This document shows positions 12,807-24,208 of a stretch of DNA of 64,000 nucleotides, piece by piece. Position 1 is the stretch's first letter. Each line of letters opens with the position of its first letter. Source of the DNA: Miscanthus floridulus. Taxonomy: Eukaryota; Streptophyta; Magnoliopsida; Poales; Poaceae. A program made the translations under genes and the position numbers. The notes under the pieces are model-generated. The model worked only from the letters and a program-made list of their open reading frames with translations. It was not told where the DNA came from and made no database searches. Where the stretch lies: NCBI RefSeq assembly GCF_019320115.1, contig NC_089591.1, positions 56,358,078-56,422,077 of the forward strand. Reading direction: 5' to 3'.

Positions 12807-13923
12807 TGTTGACCAGGCCCGATCTTCTGAAAGGTATGATAGCGTTGATTGGTGGAGACTCGACGTTCATGATCTAGGCTTCGAACCAAGACTGATTCGG
12901 ACCCCCACAACCGTTACACCACTGCTCCGTTGGTTATCAACCACGTGAACGTGATTGACCTCACCGAGAAGGCATTCCTGCAAGTGAATCGAGAACACAA
13001 GCAAGAACGAGATAAACGCAATCTGAAATTGCAAATAAATATGAGGCTTATGATAATGAGAAAGAGTTCAAGTCTTTATTCAAAAGGACTAATCACCATA
13101 GGGAACAAGATCAAGAACTAGGGCTCTGGTTCACAGCAAGCAGCCTTGGTGGCCCCCCGCAACCGTTACACCACTGCTCCATTGGTTATCAACCACGCGA
13201 ATGCGATTGACCTCGCCGAGAAGGCTTTCCTGCAAACGAATCAAGAACACAAGCAAGAATGAGATAAACGCAATCTAAAATTGCAAATAAATTTGAGGCT
13301 TATGATAATGAGAAAGAGTTCAAGTCTTTATTCGAAAGGACTAATCGCCACAGGCGAATAAGATCAAGAACTGGGGCCCTGGTTCACAGCAACCAGCCTT
13401 GGCGGCACAGTTGCAGCAAAACGATATTTGTTTCACGAGGAAATCTAGAACTAAACAAAACCCAAACCCAAAGGAGAGCGACGGCTGGTATTTATAGAGT
13501 CTTAGGTGGCATCACCCCCTAGACACGCCCCCTAATGGTCCCAAACACGATACACGGTCCAACGGACCAAAAGATGGTGTCATAGCACCCTGACAGATTC
13601 TGGACGCTGATTTGTTTCGACGATTTCTGTTGATTCCGAAGGGATTTTGATGTGAGACCAATTGGGTTGGCTTCCTTATCCAATTATCTTTCCATCCATA
13701 TGTGGATCATTGAAAACGGAGTCCAGATGCGTCCTGGGTGACCAGTTTAAGGCAGACTGGTCCTGGAGGCCAAGATGGACTCGAACTTGATTTGGGCCTC
13801 CGCCTTGCTGACTCGAACCGGATGAGCTTCGGGCCTCCTTCTTGGTTAGGACACCCTTGCTGATATCCTTGGTCTCCATATGGTTCTCCAAGCATGGTCA
13901 TATGTATGGTGGTCATGTCCTCA
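12807..13923 (-). repeat. Array LTR 4
   Basis: 1117 bp, duplication starts at 12908 and 13160, minus-strand TATAAATA at 13489-13496. It shares diagnostic bases with LTR 3. Confidence 0.9.
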
Positions 13924-13982
13924 TCATCCTCCCTTTCTTGATGAAAAGTCATCCTCGGCATCAATTTTGTTTGAAGTTGATC

Positions 13983-15206
13983 CTACACAATATGAGGACA
14001 ATCGAGGTTTCCAAAATAATGAAAATGGACAATGTTGTGAGAAAGAATATGACCACATGTCTAGGTTTGTATGATGTCTTGTCCTATAGACATGTAGTCT
14101 GCTCGATTGAAATACACACAATCTTTGCCAATACTATCCTGCAAAAGATTAGTACTAACAAAAAACATATGCTCCCTTTCTTTGGATTCCACTTATGTTT
14201 GAAAAGCAAAACTAGTGGAATATGGCATAACAACAATGTTGATTTTACTATCCTCTAGTTGATCATTACTTTGCACAACAAAAGGAGAATTCAGATTTGT
14301 ACAAATGTAAACTCGTTGTGTCAAATATTACCCTTGGTTGTTATATTTACCAAAAACATGATATGTATGTCTAGAGAAACATGGTAAATTAGCATATGCA
14401 TAAAGTTTCTCCTCTAAAGAACTAAGATTACACGGAACATCAAATTCAATGTAACCCAAAGTATTTAAAGAAGACAACAATTTTAGCTCATCAACTTCAC
14501 TAGCATTATGAATAACAAGTCTATTTTCAGCACAAGTTCTCATTTTCATCACACATATAGCATGATCATTCTTCAATGATTGCATGGGTATAACATAAAT
14601 ATCATCATGCAAATCATCTTCATCACAAGAAACATCAAGCAAATCATCTTGTGACAAAGGTAAATCAAACGAATACTAAAATTTGCTCTATCATAGCATG
14701 ATTGGTGGAAAAATTCAGCACATCAAGAGAACGCTCACCTTCTGTGAGTTTAGCATCATGGGCATTACCTTTGCTCTCATGTTCAGCAGGGGTAATAGTT
14801 GATGGTTCTGAATTTTCACATGAGGCTGTGAGCTTCTCATTTTCTGTCATGTCATCCTCGCTCTTTTCTACATTGTCCTACAAAAGGTTAGGCATAGCAG
14901 GAGGAATAAAACAGACTCTTCCTCTAAATGATGCACCTCATCATATGAAGTCAAAACAGGAGGTGGATTAACAAAGGTTTCTCACATAAGAAGTTTCATA
15001 TCATTCCAAGTTTGAGACTTATCAGAAGGATCTAAAGACTCCCACCAAGATAAAGCAGAATGTTGCAAAACACTAACTGTATTTTTTACCTTCCTCCTTG
15101 GACACATAAAGCGAGTAGCAAATATGTTATCGATGGTAATTTCCCACTCTATGTACTCATTAGCACCTATACCATCATAAGTCGGTGGATACGAACAACC
15201 TGTCAT
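13983..15206 (-). pseudogene. Array unit 4: gag fragment plus second frame
   Basis: The gag N-terminal part (ATG 15204-15206) is open through ALSWWESLDPSD to the shared stop after LLM. The next section lacks one base in the VVIP region near 14910. The second frame is cut by CAA to TAA after KYNNQG near 14328. Mid-unit diagnostic bases (CAGCAGGGGTAA, GAGGCTGTGAGC) match unit 2. Confidence 0.8.
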
Positions 15207-16386
15207 TGTTAGAAGACAGCAAAAGATAACACAAAAGTATTATCCCTACCAATTACTTAGGTTGTGGACAAGGAAAAACAAGGCACTCAACTCTCAAGCG
15301 TCTTACCATGGTCTTACAAGTGTTCTTACCAAAGCAACAGGCAGTGCAATCAGTCGGTGACTGTGATACCGTTGTAGCTTAAGTGTAACAGTTGCAAGGC
15401 GAACCTGTACTTGGTTAGAAGAAAGTGGAGCTTGGACAGGCACAATATAGTAGCGAGGAATAGCAAAATTCACAACTGCATAGCAAAGCTGAATAAGTAT
15501 CCTAAGTACTTGTCTTAGTTGCTGGCCTACTCATGTTCCAAGTACCAGATATATTAAGTGATGTGAACAGCAAGAATATAATTAGGAACAAGGTAGAAAT
15601 CAGCACACGCAAACACAGCTCAAATGGCACTCTCTATGTGCTCCTCTAGATATTGTTCCACTTTTGCCCCTCTCTTTTTTCTCTATTTTTGGGCTGTCGT
15701 TGTTTTTTTGGGATTCTTTGACTTTTTTTTTTATTTTTTTGATATTTTTTCTTCACTTAGGAGCACAAAAGAAGTAACCACAGAAAATATGAGCTTAAAC
15801 AAGTGAAAGACGTGGCATATGGAATTTCCAGAAGACATGCTCAAAATCGACAAAGACCTTGTGACCACAAAAAGAGGATCTTTTGCCGGGGATGGACGGA
15901 TCCAAAATTTTTTTCTGATCGATTTTGATATATGGAACGTCGAAATCCGAGTTCGTATGCGAAAACTAGACCAGTTTTAACAACGAACTCCGAATTAGAG
16001 GACAAAATGGGAACAATATGCGCAAAATTGGTCACGGCAGCAAGGATTTGATGGAAACAGTGAAGACAAGTGTAACAAATAAGATGACGTGGACTAAGGT
16101 TTGATGAATACAAAGGAAACTCAACAGGACTTGGAGATGTTCACGGATTATGATGAAAAACAAAGGAGAAAACACAAACTGGACTAAAAAACAATCTAAA
16201 ACCAGCAACAAGAACTTGACCTAGGGCACAACACGAAACAGAGACGAAATTGCACGGCACAATGAGGCTATAGGATAGGGAATATGTGATGATGAATATT
16301 TTTTTGCTTTTTGTGGACTATAGGTAATGCAAAAATAGTAACAATCTAAAGGAAAAAACAAAGGTATACCTAACAGGCAACAAGGT

Positions 16387-16397
16387 CTCTGATACCA
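16387..16397 (-). other. Primer binding site, unit 4
   Basis: Minus strand TGGTATCAGAG beside LTR 5. Confidence 0.85.
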
Positions 16398-16402
16398 CTT
16401 GA

Positions 16403-17265
16403 TGTTGACTAGGCCCGATCTTCTGAAAGGTATGATAGCGTTGATTGGTGGAGACTCGATGTTCATGATCTAGGCTTCGAACCAAGACTGATTTAGACCC
16501 CCGCAACCATTACACCACTGCTCCGTTGGTTATCAACCATGCGAACACGATTGACCTCGCCGAGAAGGCTTTCCTACAAGCGAATTGAGAACACAAGCAA
16601 GAATGAGATAAACGCAATCTAAAATTGCAAATAAATATGAGGCTTATGATAATGAGAAAGAGTTCAAGTCTTTATTTGAAAGGACTAATTGCCACAGGCG
16701 AACAAGATCAAGAACTAGGGCCCTGGTTCACAGCAAGCAGCCTTGGCTGCACAGTTGCAGCAAAACGATGTCTGTTTCACAAGGAAATCAAGAACTAAAC
16801 CAAACCCAATCCCTAAGGAGAGTGATGGCTGATATTTATAGAGTCTTGGGCATCACCCCCCTAGACACGCCCCCTAATGGGCCTAAACATGATACACGGT
16901 CCAATAGACCAAAAGACGGTGTCGCAGCACCCTGATAGATTCTGGATGCTGAATTGTTTTGACTATTTCTGTTGATTCCGAAGGGATTTTGATGTGAGAC
17001 CAATTGGGTTGGCTTCCTTATCTAATTATATTTCTATCCATATGTGAATCATCGAAAACGGAGTCCGGATGTGTCCTGAGTGACTAGTTTAAGGCAGACT
17101 GGTCCTGGAGACCAAGATGGACTCGAACTTGATTTGGGCCTCCACCTTGGGGACTCGAACCGGATGAGCTTTGGTCCTCCTTCTCGGTTAGGACACCCTC
17201 GCTAATCTCCATGGTCTCCATATGGTTCTCCAAGCATGGTCATATGTATGGAGGTCATGTCCTCA
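16403..17265 (-). repeat. Array LTR 5, lacks the 253-bp duplication
   Basis: 863 bp. It has the same termini as the other four but only one copy of the segment that is doubled in LTRs 1-4. TATAAATA on the minus strand at 16833-16840. In element orientation this is the outermost 5' LTR. Confidence 0.9.
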
Positions 17266-18058
17266 TTAGGTCTGCAACCCTGAACTCTCCCCATCCGGCT
17301 ACGCTTCGACTACACACCAAATGCTTGGGTCTGTGACCCCAAACCCGACCCATCCGACTATGCTTCGACTGCACACCAAACACTTGGGTCTGTGACCCTA
17401 AACTTGCCCCATCAGAATCCACGAGCTTTGGCTCGCCCGATCCCTAAAACTCACTAACTACCTCAGCTACGCGCGCTACACCGAGGCCAGGATCCACGAA
17501 TCCAACTCGCCCGGTCCCATGGTGCGCACCGACGCCAAGACCCGTGAGCTCCGTCTTGTCTGATCCCTAAGACTAACTGCCTCGCCCAATCCCATGGCAC
17601 GCACTAACGCCAAGATCCACGAGCTCCATCTCGTCCGATCCCTAAGACTAACTGCCTCGCCTGATCCCATGGCGCGCACCGACACCAAGATCCGCGAGCT
17701 CCGTCTCACCCGATCCCTAAAAAACTAACCGCCTCGGCTGCACAATGACACCTTGGTTAAACGACTCCATCTCAACTGAAAAAACACGCACACACGCCCA
17801 CTAACAAAACACCCCCTAGATGATTCTACCTGAATCGCCTGAGGGCTCGGAGGCTACACCCGCGGGTGCGCTCGCGCGCACCCACTGACGAAACAAAAAC
17901 CTCCCCCACTAGCAACACAAAAAAACCCTCGGACAATTCTGCCCGAATCACCTAGGGACTCAGGCTCTACACCCATGGGTGCGCTCATGCGCACCCGCTT
18001 TCAAGACAAAAATCCCCTAGACGATTCTACCCAAATCGCCCGGGGGCTCAGAGGCTCC
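17266..18058 (+). mobile_element. Tat-1 3' spacer, right part
   Basis: It resumes the 58-bp repeat at 17274-17416, followed by a second tandem repeat (17470-17715) and GC-rich, G-run sequence (CGCCCGGGGGCTC near 18038) immediately before the LTR, the position expected for a polypurine tract. No coding capacity recognised. Confidence 0.6.
17470..17715 (+). repeat. About 63-75-bp tandem repeat, 3 copies
   Basis: Repeated blocks contain CCCATGGCGCGCACCGAC, a GAGCTCCGTCTC-type segment and GATCCCTAAGACTAACTGCC. They lie in the Tat-1 spacer just right of the 58-bp repeat. Confidence 0.75.
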
Positions 18059-19302
18059 TGTCGGATTCATAAACCTAGGGTCCCTCATGGACTGGCTTCC
18101 CAACAAAGGCTCAGCCCAAACTGACAAATGCGCAACTCATGGGCCAGCCCAAGTATCTAAAACAAACAGGCAAGAAGGGGAATCCAATCACCGACCGAAA
18201 GGTCTGGCCGAGGAGGAGCGACGCCTATTTTCTGACTCCAACCCACCTCTCTGATGGAGGGCTCACTTTGACCTCTAGCCCATCTCCGGATGGCCTCTCC
18301 AACCGAAAGGCCTAGCCAAAGCACTACTTTTGACTCTGACCCCACGTCTCTGACTAGAGCACATAAAAACCATGCTCACTGCTCTTCTCCGACTGGCGCA
18401 ATCAGAGCCGACTGAGACCAATCGACCATGGACGCCCGCTCGGAAAGGAACAGGGAATGAACGGAGAAACCAAGGCAAGGTGCATAAGTCAAACTATGAT
18501 ACCGAGGACTATACCCTATACACCTATAGAAACAGTACTCTGTAACCTCCCTAACACAAACAGTGTTGCAGACGTCGACATTTTCCCTACAGTATTGTGG
18601 GTGCCATTAACTCCCATATGGTAAAGCTCCCCCACATGCCTCTGGGCATCAATAGTGTTGTGGGCGTCGATATTTACTATACTGAGTGAACATGGTAAAA
18701 CTCCTCACATGCCTCTAGGCATCAATAGTATAGCAGGAGCCGACATCTTCCATACCCGAACAAAACGACAGAACCTCCCACATGCATCCAACATCCAACA
18801 GTGTTATGGGCGCCTACCATCATCCTATACCCGCCGGCGTGGGCAACAAGACTTAGAAACATACGTACTCTCTCCCTCTCACATGTAAGGCCATCCCCTT
18901 CATCTATAAAAGTGGATGCGCACTCTCCCAACATTCAAGTTATTCTAGATTCATTAGATCGATCAAGTTCACTAGTTCACAACCACAGAACTGCTAGGTT
19001 CGAACCTCAAGGACACGCTTGCCCACTTAGCTCATAGCAGAGCTCCTGTCGCTCTTGGCCCTTTCGACCGGAGTCTGACCGGACCTCTTGTACCCCCTAT
19101 CTTTCTCCTTCTCGCTTGTAACCCCACTGCAAACTTTGAGCACCTAGGCTCAGGAATAAAGTCACCGACTAACTTAAACTGGACGTAGAGCACGTTGCCT
19201 GAACTAGTATAAACCTTGTATCATTGAGTGCTAGGCCACCTCCGATCACAATGTATGGCAAAACTACAAATATTTACTTGTTGGCCACTTTATGCACCAA
19301 CA
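18059..19302 (+). repeat. Tat-1 3' LTR
   Basis: 1244 bp, from TGTCGGATTCATAAACC to GCACCAACA. A TATAAA box at 18904 sets plus orientation. Internal sub-repeats of a GTGTTGTGGGCGTCGA type occur at about 18555-18830. A homologous solo LTR lies at 39391-40594. The right flank (GTAAT) continues chromoviral LTR sequence, so Tat-1 was inserted into a Tekay-type LTR. Confidence 0.8.
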
Positions 19303-19456
19303 GTAATGCTCCTACAGATGCAATAAACCCACAAGCCAGATAGCCTTGCATATCCTTGGAGTCTTTTCTTTCCTCCTATCGGATAAGTCTTGCTGAGTAC
19401 AATTGAGTACTCAGGGTTTTATTTCCCTCTATTGCAGGTGACAGGTGGATGCTAGA
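19303..19456 (+). repeat. Tekay-1 5' LTR tail before the gap
   Basis: It aligns with the 3' parts of the chromoviral LTRs at 29500-29640 and (reverse) 38000-38150, sharing GGATAAGTCTTG, GAGTAC and the CTCAGGGTTTATTT motif. Inferred to be the remains of the 5' LTR of the element whose integrase follows the gap. Confidence 0.55.
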
Positions 19457-19556
19457 NNNNNNNNNNNNNNNNNNNNNNNNNNNNNNNNNNNNNNNNNNNN
19501 NNNNNNNNNNNNNNNNNNNNNNNNNNNNNNNNNNNNNNNNNNNNNNNNNNNNNNNN
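19457..19556. other. Assembly gap (100 N)
   Basis: Exactly 100 N, the usual placeholder for a gap of unknown size. By comparison with Tekay-2, gag, protease, reverse transcriptase and early integrase of Tekay-1 are missing here, so the true gap may be several kb. Confidence 0.95.
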
Positions 19557-20585
19557 CACATCCAAGGGCTATGACTCTATCTGGGTCATTATGGACCATC
19601 TCACTAAGTCTGCTCATTTTCTTCTGGTGGACACTAGATATTCAGCCAGGAAGTATGCCCAAATATATTTTGATCGGGTTGTGACCCTACACGGAGTTCT
19701 CCTTACTATCATCTCTGATAGAGGGTTAGTTTTTGTCTCTCGTTTCTGGGAGCAACTACATCAATGTCTTGGTACTCGTCTCCTCATAAGCTTAGCTTAT
19801 CATCCACAAACTGATGGCCAAACTGAAAGGGTGAACCAGGTACTCGAGGACATGTTGAGAGCTTGTGCCATTTCTTTTCCTGAGAAGTGGGACGAATGCC
19901 TAAAGTTAGATGTGTTTTCTTACAACAATAGCTATCAAGAAAGCATTCGTATGGCACCATTTGAAGCTCTATATGGAAAGAAATGTAGGACACCACTTAA
20001 TTGGGTTGAAGTGGGAGACCATAGATATTTTGGGCCTGATTTCATCAAAGAAGCTCGAGAGCAAGTCAACATTGTTCAGAGTCATTTGAAGGCAGCTTAG
20101 AGCCGGCAGAAAGCTTATAGAACAAGTGAAGAAGGCCTTTTTGCAGTTTATAGTTGGGGATCATGTGTACCTCAAGGTGTCTCCTATGAGAGGGGTGCAT
20201 TGGTTTGGTGTCCATGGCAAGCTAGCCCCTCGATATGTGGGTCCTTACAAGGTTTTTGGAATAGTGTGGCCTAGTTGCTTATCATCTCTAGCTTCCCGAT
20301 ATTTTATCGATGGTACATAATGTGTTTCACGTATCTCAGTTGAAGAAATTTTTACAGGTCCCTGATGAAGCTGTGGAAATTGAAGGACTTCCTCCCTAGC
20401 CTGACTTGACATATATTGAACATCCTATCAAGATCTTGGACGAAAAGGAAAGAGTGACAAGGAACAATGTGGTGAAATTCTACAAGGTTTCATGGCAAAA
20501 CCACTCGGAGGATGAAGCCACGTGGGAACAAGAGAGCTATATCTTGAAGCATTACCCCCATCTTCTTTCTGGTTCACCGAGGTAG
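19557..20585 (+). pseudogene. Tekay-1 integrase core and chromodomain
   Basis: Translation gives the integrase catalytic core: DHLTKSAHF, then IISDRGLVF, then SLAYHPQTDGQTERVNQ, and a GKKCRTPLNWVEVGD region. A TAG follows HLKAA, and the linker is frameshifted. From about 20340 the frame resumes with PDEAVEIEGLPP, and the C-terminus (20450-20582) is a chromodomain with VVKFYKVSWQNHSEDEATWE, ending at TAG 20583-20585. Integrase followed by a chromodomain identifies a Ty3/gypsy chromovirus; Tekay lineage is inferred. At one codon Tekay-1 has TAG where Tekay-2 has CAG. The N-terminal side is lost in the gap. Confidence 0.88.
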
Positions 20586-20657
20586 TTGTCTACATTGAAA
20601 TATAATTCTTATCTCTTTTCCCACACTAGACACATGAAATCTCAGGTCGAGATTTTG

Positions 20658-20673
20658 TTTTAGGGGGTAAATT
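20658..20673 (+). other. Tekay-1 polypurine tract
   Basis: TTTTAGGGGGTAAAT directly before the LTR start, matching the equivalent tract of Tekay-2 (AGGGGGGTAGAT, minus strand at 43026). Confidence 0.7.
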
Positions 20674-23382
20674 TATAACATCCTCGGTGTTACACTATAA
20701 ATCTTTTACTAAAACACTACATGGGCATCATGTTTATGTGATAGTGTTTATAAAATATTGTGTAAATTAATTTCTGTAACTCGAAATGATCAACGGAAAC
20801 GCGAAACGAAAGTTACATTTCATAGTCAAGTTATATTACTTAGGGTTTTAAATCAATTTTTATTAAGTGAAAAATGCTATAGAACGCATATACGGAACTT
20901 TAATAAAGTTTGTGGTACAAACTTTGTAGGTAACAATAAAATACCTACGATCGAGAAATGAATTCACTAGCTTGCATGATTAATAGCTTGGAAATCGATT
21001 TTACACGAATTCGATCAAGACTTAGTCGAATTTCCTAACTCGGAGAACGGTTTGACGAGGCCAAGTTTGGAAATTTTTGTAGGCGAATTGGATTAATTAG
21101 TGGTGTGGTTTCAGGGCTGGTCTTGATAGCCTAACATGCCCTCTTGACTATAGAATAGGTGGTTCGGCGTTTGAAGTAATGGATTTGATTTTGGGGCGCT
21201 TTAAAAATTGTGCATGGCACATTTCCGGTCGGTGTCAGCATCGGGGCACGGTCACCATGCCTTGGCTTGGTGTTGCAGCGTTGGCTTGCTCAACGTGCGC
21301 GTAGGCCCTGCATCGCCATTGCCGCGTCCAAGCAAGTGACTCACGCACGCAAGCACGCACGCACTCACGCCCATCGCCGCGCTCGACGGGACACTAGGGC
21401 CAGCGAGCCTTGGTCGTTCCGCTGCCACCTGCCTTAGTGTTGTCATGCTGTTGCTATCCACAGTCGTGAGTGCTGGGTCACCACATGCGCCCGCACTACT
21501 TGCGTCACGTTCGCCTGTGTCACTACGCCGCCGTCCCATCACTGTGTGGCCTGCGCTGTCACCGTCGCACAGTCACTGCTATTGCCGATCTTCATGTTTG
21601 CACATGCATGGGCTTGCCCCACCTAGCCATTACCATCACATCCACGCTCGTTGTGATGCTGCGCTGCTGCCTCCCTAGTCTGGTGCTAGCCACTGTGGCA
21701 CACATGGCCGAGCCTCCGTCGGCTTGTATTTATCGCAATGCGACCAACCGTTCCTGAGTGCGTTTCATTGATCCCCCAATGGCCTGTAGCACATGCGCGC
21801 TTGAACTACGAGTTGATAGCCACGTCCTGCCATGGCAATGATGAGCCAAGCCATGTCTGTTTCGCTCCCTGTTTCCTCTGTCGCCATGGTCGCTGGACCT
21901 ACACCTTCAATTCAATGTGATGGAGTCACCTCGATCCAATTAACCTTGCCCACGGCTTTGCTATGTAGTCAGCCAGCCACCCAACCTTGCCATGCAGTGA
22001 TCCTTGCCGTGCCATGCTCTAATTTGGAGCTTTCTTCCCACCGGGTCGATAAGACCGTATCAGCATGCATTGGCGGCAAAGCCCCGCTCCAGAGTTGCTC
22101 GAGTTGATCTGTTGCACCGCTAGTCTCGCCTCCACCCACCCATCACCCGGCGCACCCTTGTTGAGTTGCTACCATCTCCTAGATGCTCCTAACGTGGTCT
22201 AGCCACCGCGGTGCACCACCGCACTGTCCGTGCGCACGCAGCTAGTTGGACTCAAGCCGCCTCCGACCGAACCACCACATCGGCTGGGTTCATGGTGAGT
22301 TCCTTGAGCTCACGAGCTACCCCTACAGCTTTGACATTGTTGTAGCTCATCGAATCATCACTGTTTTGTTGCAGGAGCTCTGCCGTTGTGGTTCGACCTT
22401 ACTACGACATCCTAGCTCATGTTTTCATTGCCCAGCGTTTTGCGTTCGCACCTAGGCAAGTACCAGCTCCTTAGATAAGGCGGGGTGGGTCCTGGTTGCC
22501 CAGCGGGGGTCGTCGGTGCCATCGGCCGCTGCACCGACATGCGCGGCCAGGTCAGGGACCCCCCTGATGTGAAGACAGAGTGTTGCAAGGGCTATTTTGC
22601 ATAGTCACAAACTAAAGGAATAGTGTGCTTAGTGCTCGCGCTTTTACCAGGTAGCCCGAGGGTGTTTTCGCAAAATGACCAATGCGTGTGGGCCTTCCCG
22701 TTGTGGGCCATCTCCGCGCAGTTGGGCCGTGCCCCGGGTGGGCCGTGCTGGCGGGTTGCGTGCGCGCGCTGTGTGGGAGTGGGACGAGCCACGTTGGGCC
22801 ACGCCGGACTATTTTGCCCTTTTCTTTTCTAACAAATTAGTTAATGCTTTTCTAAATTACATTATGAACTGATCTTAGATAATCAGTATAAAAATATGTA
22901 AGTGTCCAAAAATCATGAAGTAAATTTTGTTAGTTTCCTAAATTCATGATCTAGCTTTTAGTGTATTTAGTTCATATAGTTCTGTGATATCTTTAGGGTT
23001 ACTTTAATTGTTGTAATATGCTTGTTGTTATTAGGATTATTTAGAAAATGAATTTTCATGATGAAAAGGTAGAAGTGCTAGCTCTAAAAAATTTATAGTA
23101 GACTCATGACATTATTAGGCACTCACTGTAATTTTTGAAGCCTTAGAGTAGGTTGATAAATAGAGTAGCAAGGTACTTCTAGTTTTATCACATATAGAGT
23201 AAAGTGATATTAAGAATAGGAATGAATTTAGTTGCTAAGGCAATGCATGCAACATTTCATACCTGTTAGTGGTAGAAATAGGCAACTTAGCATGTCAGTT
23301 GGTAGAGCTAGCTTAGTAGCTTGATAGCTGTATTTTATTTTAAGAGTTGTTGCCGTATTACTAAGTGTTGCATCATCATTTC

Positions 23383-23568
23383 ATGTATGTAGATAACGAG
23401 TTGGTAGAGTTTGTGCCTATAGGCAAACAGGACTATGAGGAGATCATTGAGGAGTATGAGGAAGAGATTCTCGTATAGGAGGGAGCTCCAGAGCCATCAG
23501 TTGCTGACTTTGTTGACACACCGCCTGCCCAAGGCAAGCCCCGGTGCATAACCCCTATTTTTGAATGA
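23383..23568 (+). pseudogene. Small acidic reading frame in Tekay-1 LTR
   Basis: A 61-codon frame from ATG 23383 to TGA 23566-23568 with one internal TAG at 23476. It encodes QDYEEIIEEYEEEILV, then EGAPEP and PPAQGKP. Equivalent frames of the same start lie in the two Tekay-2 LTRs (39130 and 48933, minus), and most differences fall at third codon positions. I do not recognise the product. The sequence CATGTATGTAG at the start could also be a 3' splice site, so this may be an exon rather than a complete ORF. Confidence 0.5.
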
Positions 23569-23571
23569 TCA

Positions 23572-23580
23572 TAGAGTATA
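23572..23580. repeat. MULE target duplication, left
   Basis: TAGAGTATA next to the TIR; its partner is TAGATATAT at 28657-28665. Nine bases is the usual MULE length; the pair is imperfect. Confidence 0.65.
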
Positions 23581-24040
23581 GGCAAATTTTGCTATTGGAC
23601 ATGCCAAATGACGCGTCTTTGCTAGCGGACATTGCGTTTTCCATCTTTTGCCGTGAGACACTCTGGTTTTTGGAAATACTGCCAGTAGACACCGCAACCC
23701 AGTTGCACCCGGTTTTGGAGAGAGAAAACTTCGTTTTGGACATTGGGTGCCCCTGAATCAGACTTGGCGCCGTCCCAACCTAGTCTGGTTCGACCCAGTT
23801 GTAACGGCCGGCCCGTACCTGACTCCGTCATTAGGGTTCTAGGCTCGCCATTTCCCCAATCCCACTGCCGCCGCTCACTCCCAATGGCGCCGCCACCCAC
23901 TCATCTCCACTGCTCGTCGTGCCATCGTCCACCCAGTGCCCACTGCCACTGATAGATCGAGCCTCGGCCATCATCTTCCATGGGGGTTGAGGATCTAGAG
24001 TTCCCCCGCGCCACAAAGATGAAGTCCCCTAGCTCGAAGA
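23581..24040 (+). repeat. MULE left TIR
   Basis: About 460 bp, the inverse of 28196-28656, with scattered mismatches. The first 20 bases are GGCAAATTTTGCTATTGGAC. It ends at GAAGTCCCCTAGCTCGAAGA. It presumably holds the transposase promoter. Confidence 0.9.
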
Positions 24041-24208
24041 ACGAGCAGTGCCCAAGGTCTCTACCTAGGGTTTCACAATTCAAATGGCTAGTGAAAGGGT
24101 GAGTCTTTTGAATCCCTACTATTTGCAGATGAGTGCCTGCAGATGTGGTAGAATGCTTGCAGTTTTGAAATCGTTTAGTTTGGTTGTTATCCTTTGTGTT
24201 GATTTAGG

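Larger units (their letters stand above)
1987..17265 (-). mobile_element. Tandem array of gag-only LTR retrotransposon (5 LTRs, 4 internals)
   Basis: LTRs at 1987, 5593, 9202, 12807 and 16403 alternate with four internal regions of 2479-2491 bp, so adjacent units share an LTR; the unit period is 3596-3609 bp. Orientation is minus. Each internal region has, in element order, an initiator-Met-type PBS beside the LTR, a gag fragment, a second frame, and an AAGAAAGGGAGGATGA polypurine tract against the next LTR. No protease, reverse transcriptase or integrase is present, so the element depended on others for mobility. The array interrupts the 58-bp repeat of Tat-1 with GGTCT on both sides. LTR-LTR unequal recombination is the likely origin; an assembly artefact should be excluded. 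Confidence 0.9.

Noticed and set aside
21210..22460. Possible captured host gene in the GC-rich LTR block
   Set aside because: No frame is shared between the three LTR copies and no domain is visible; kept only as a compositional observation.
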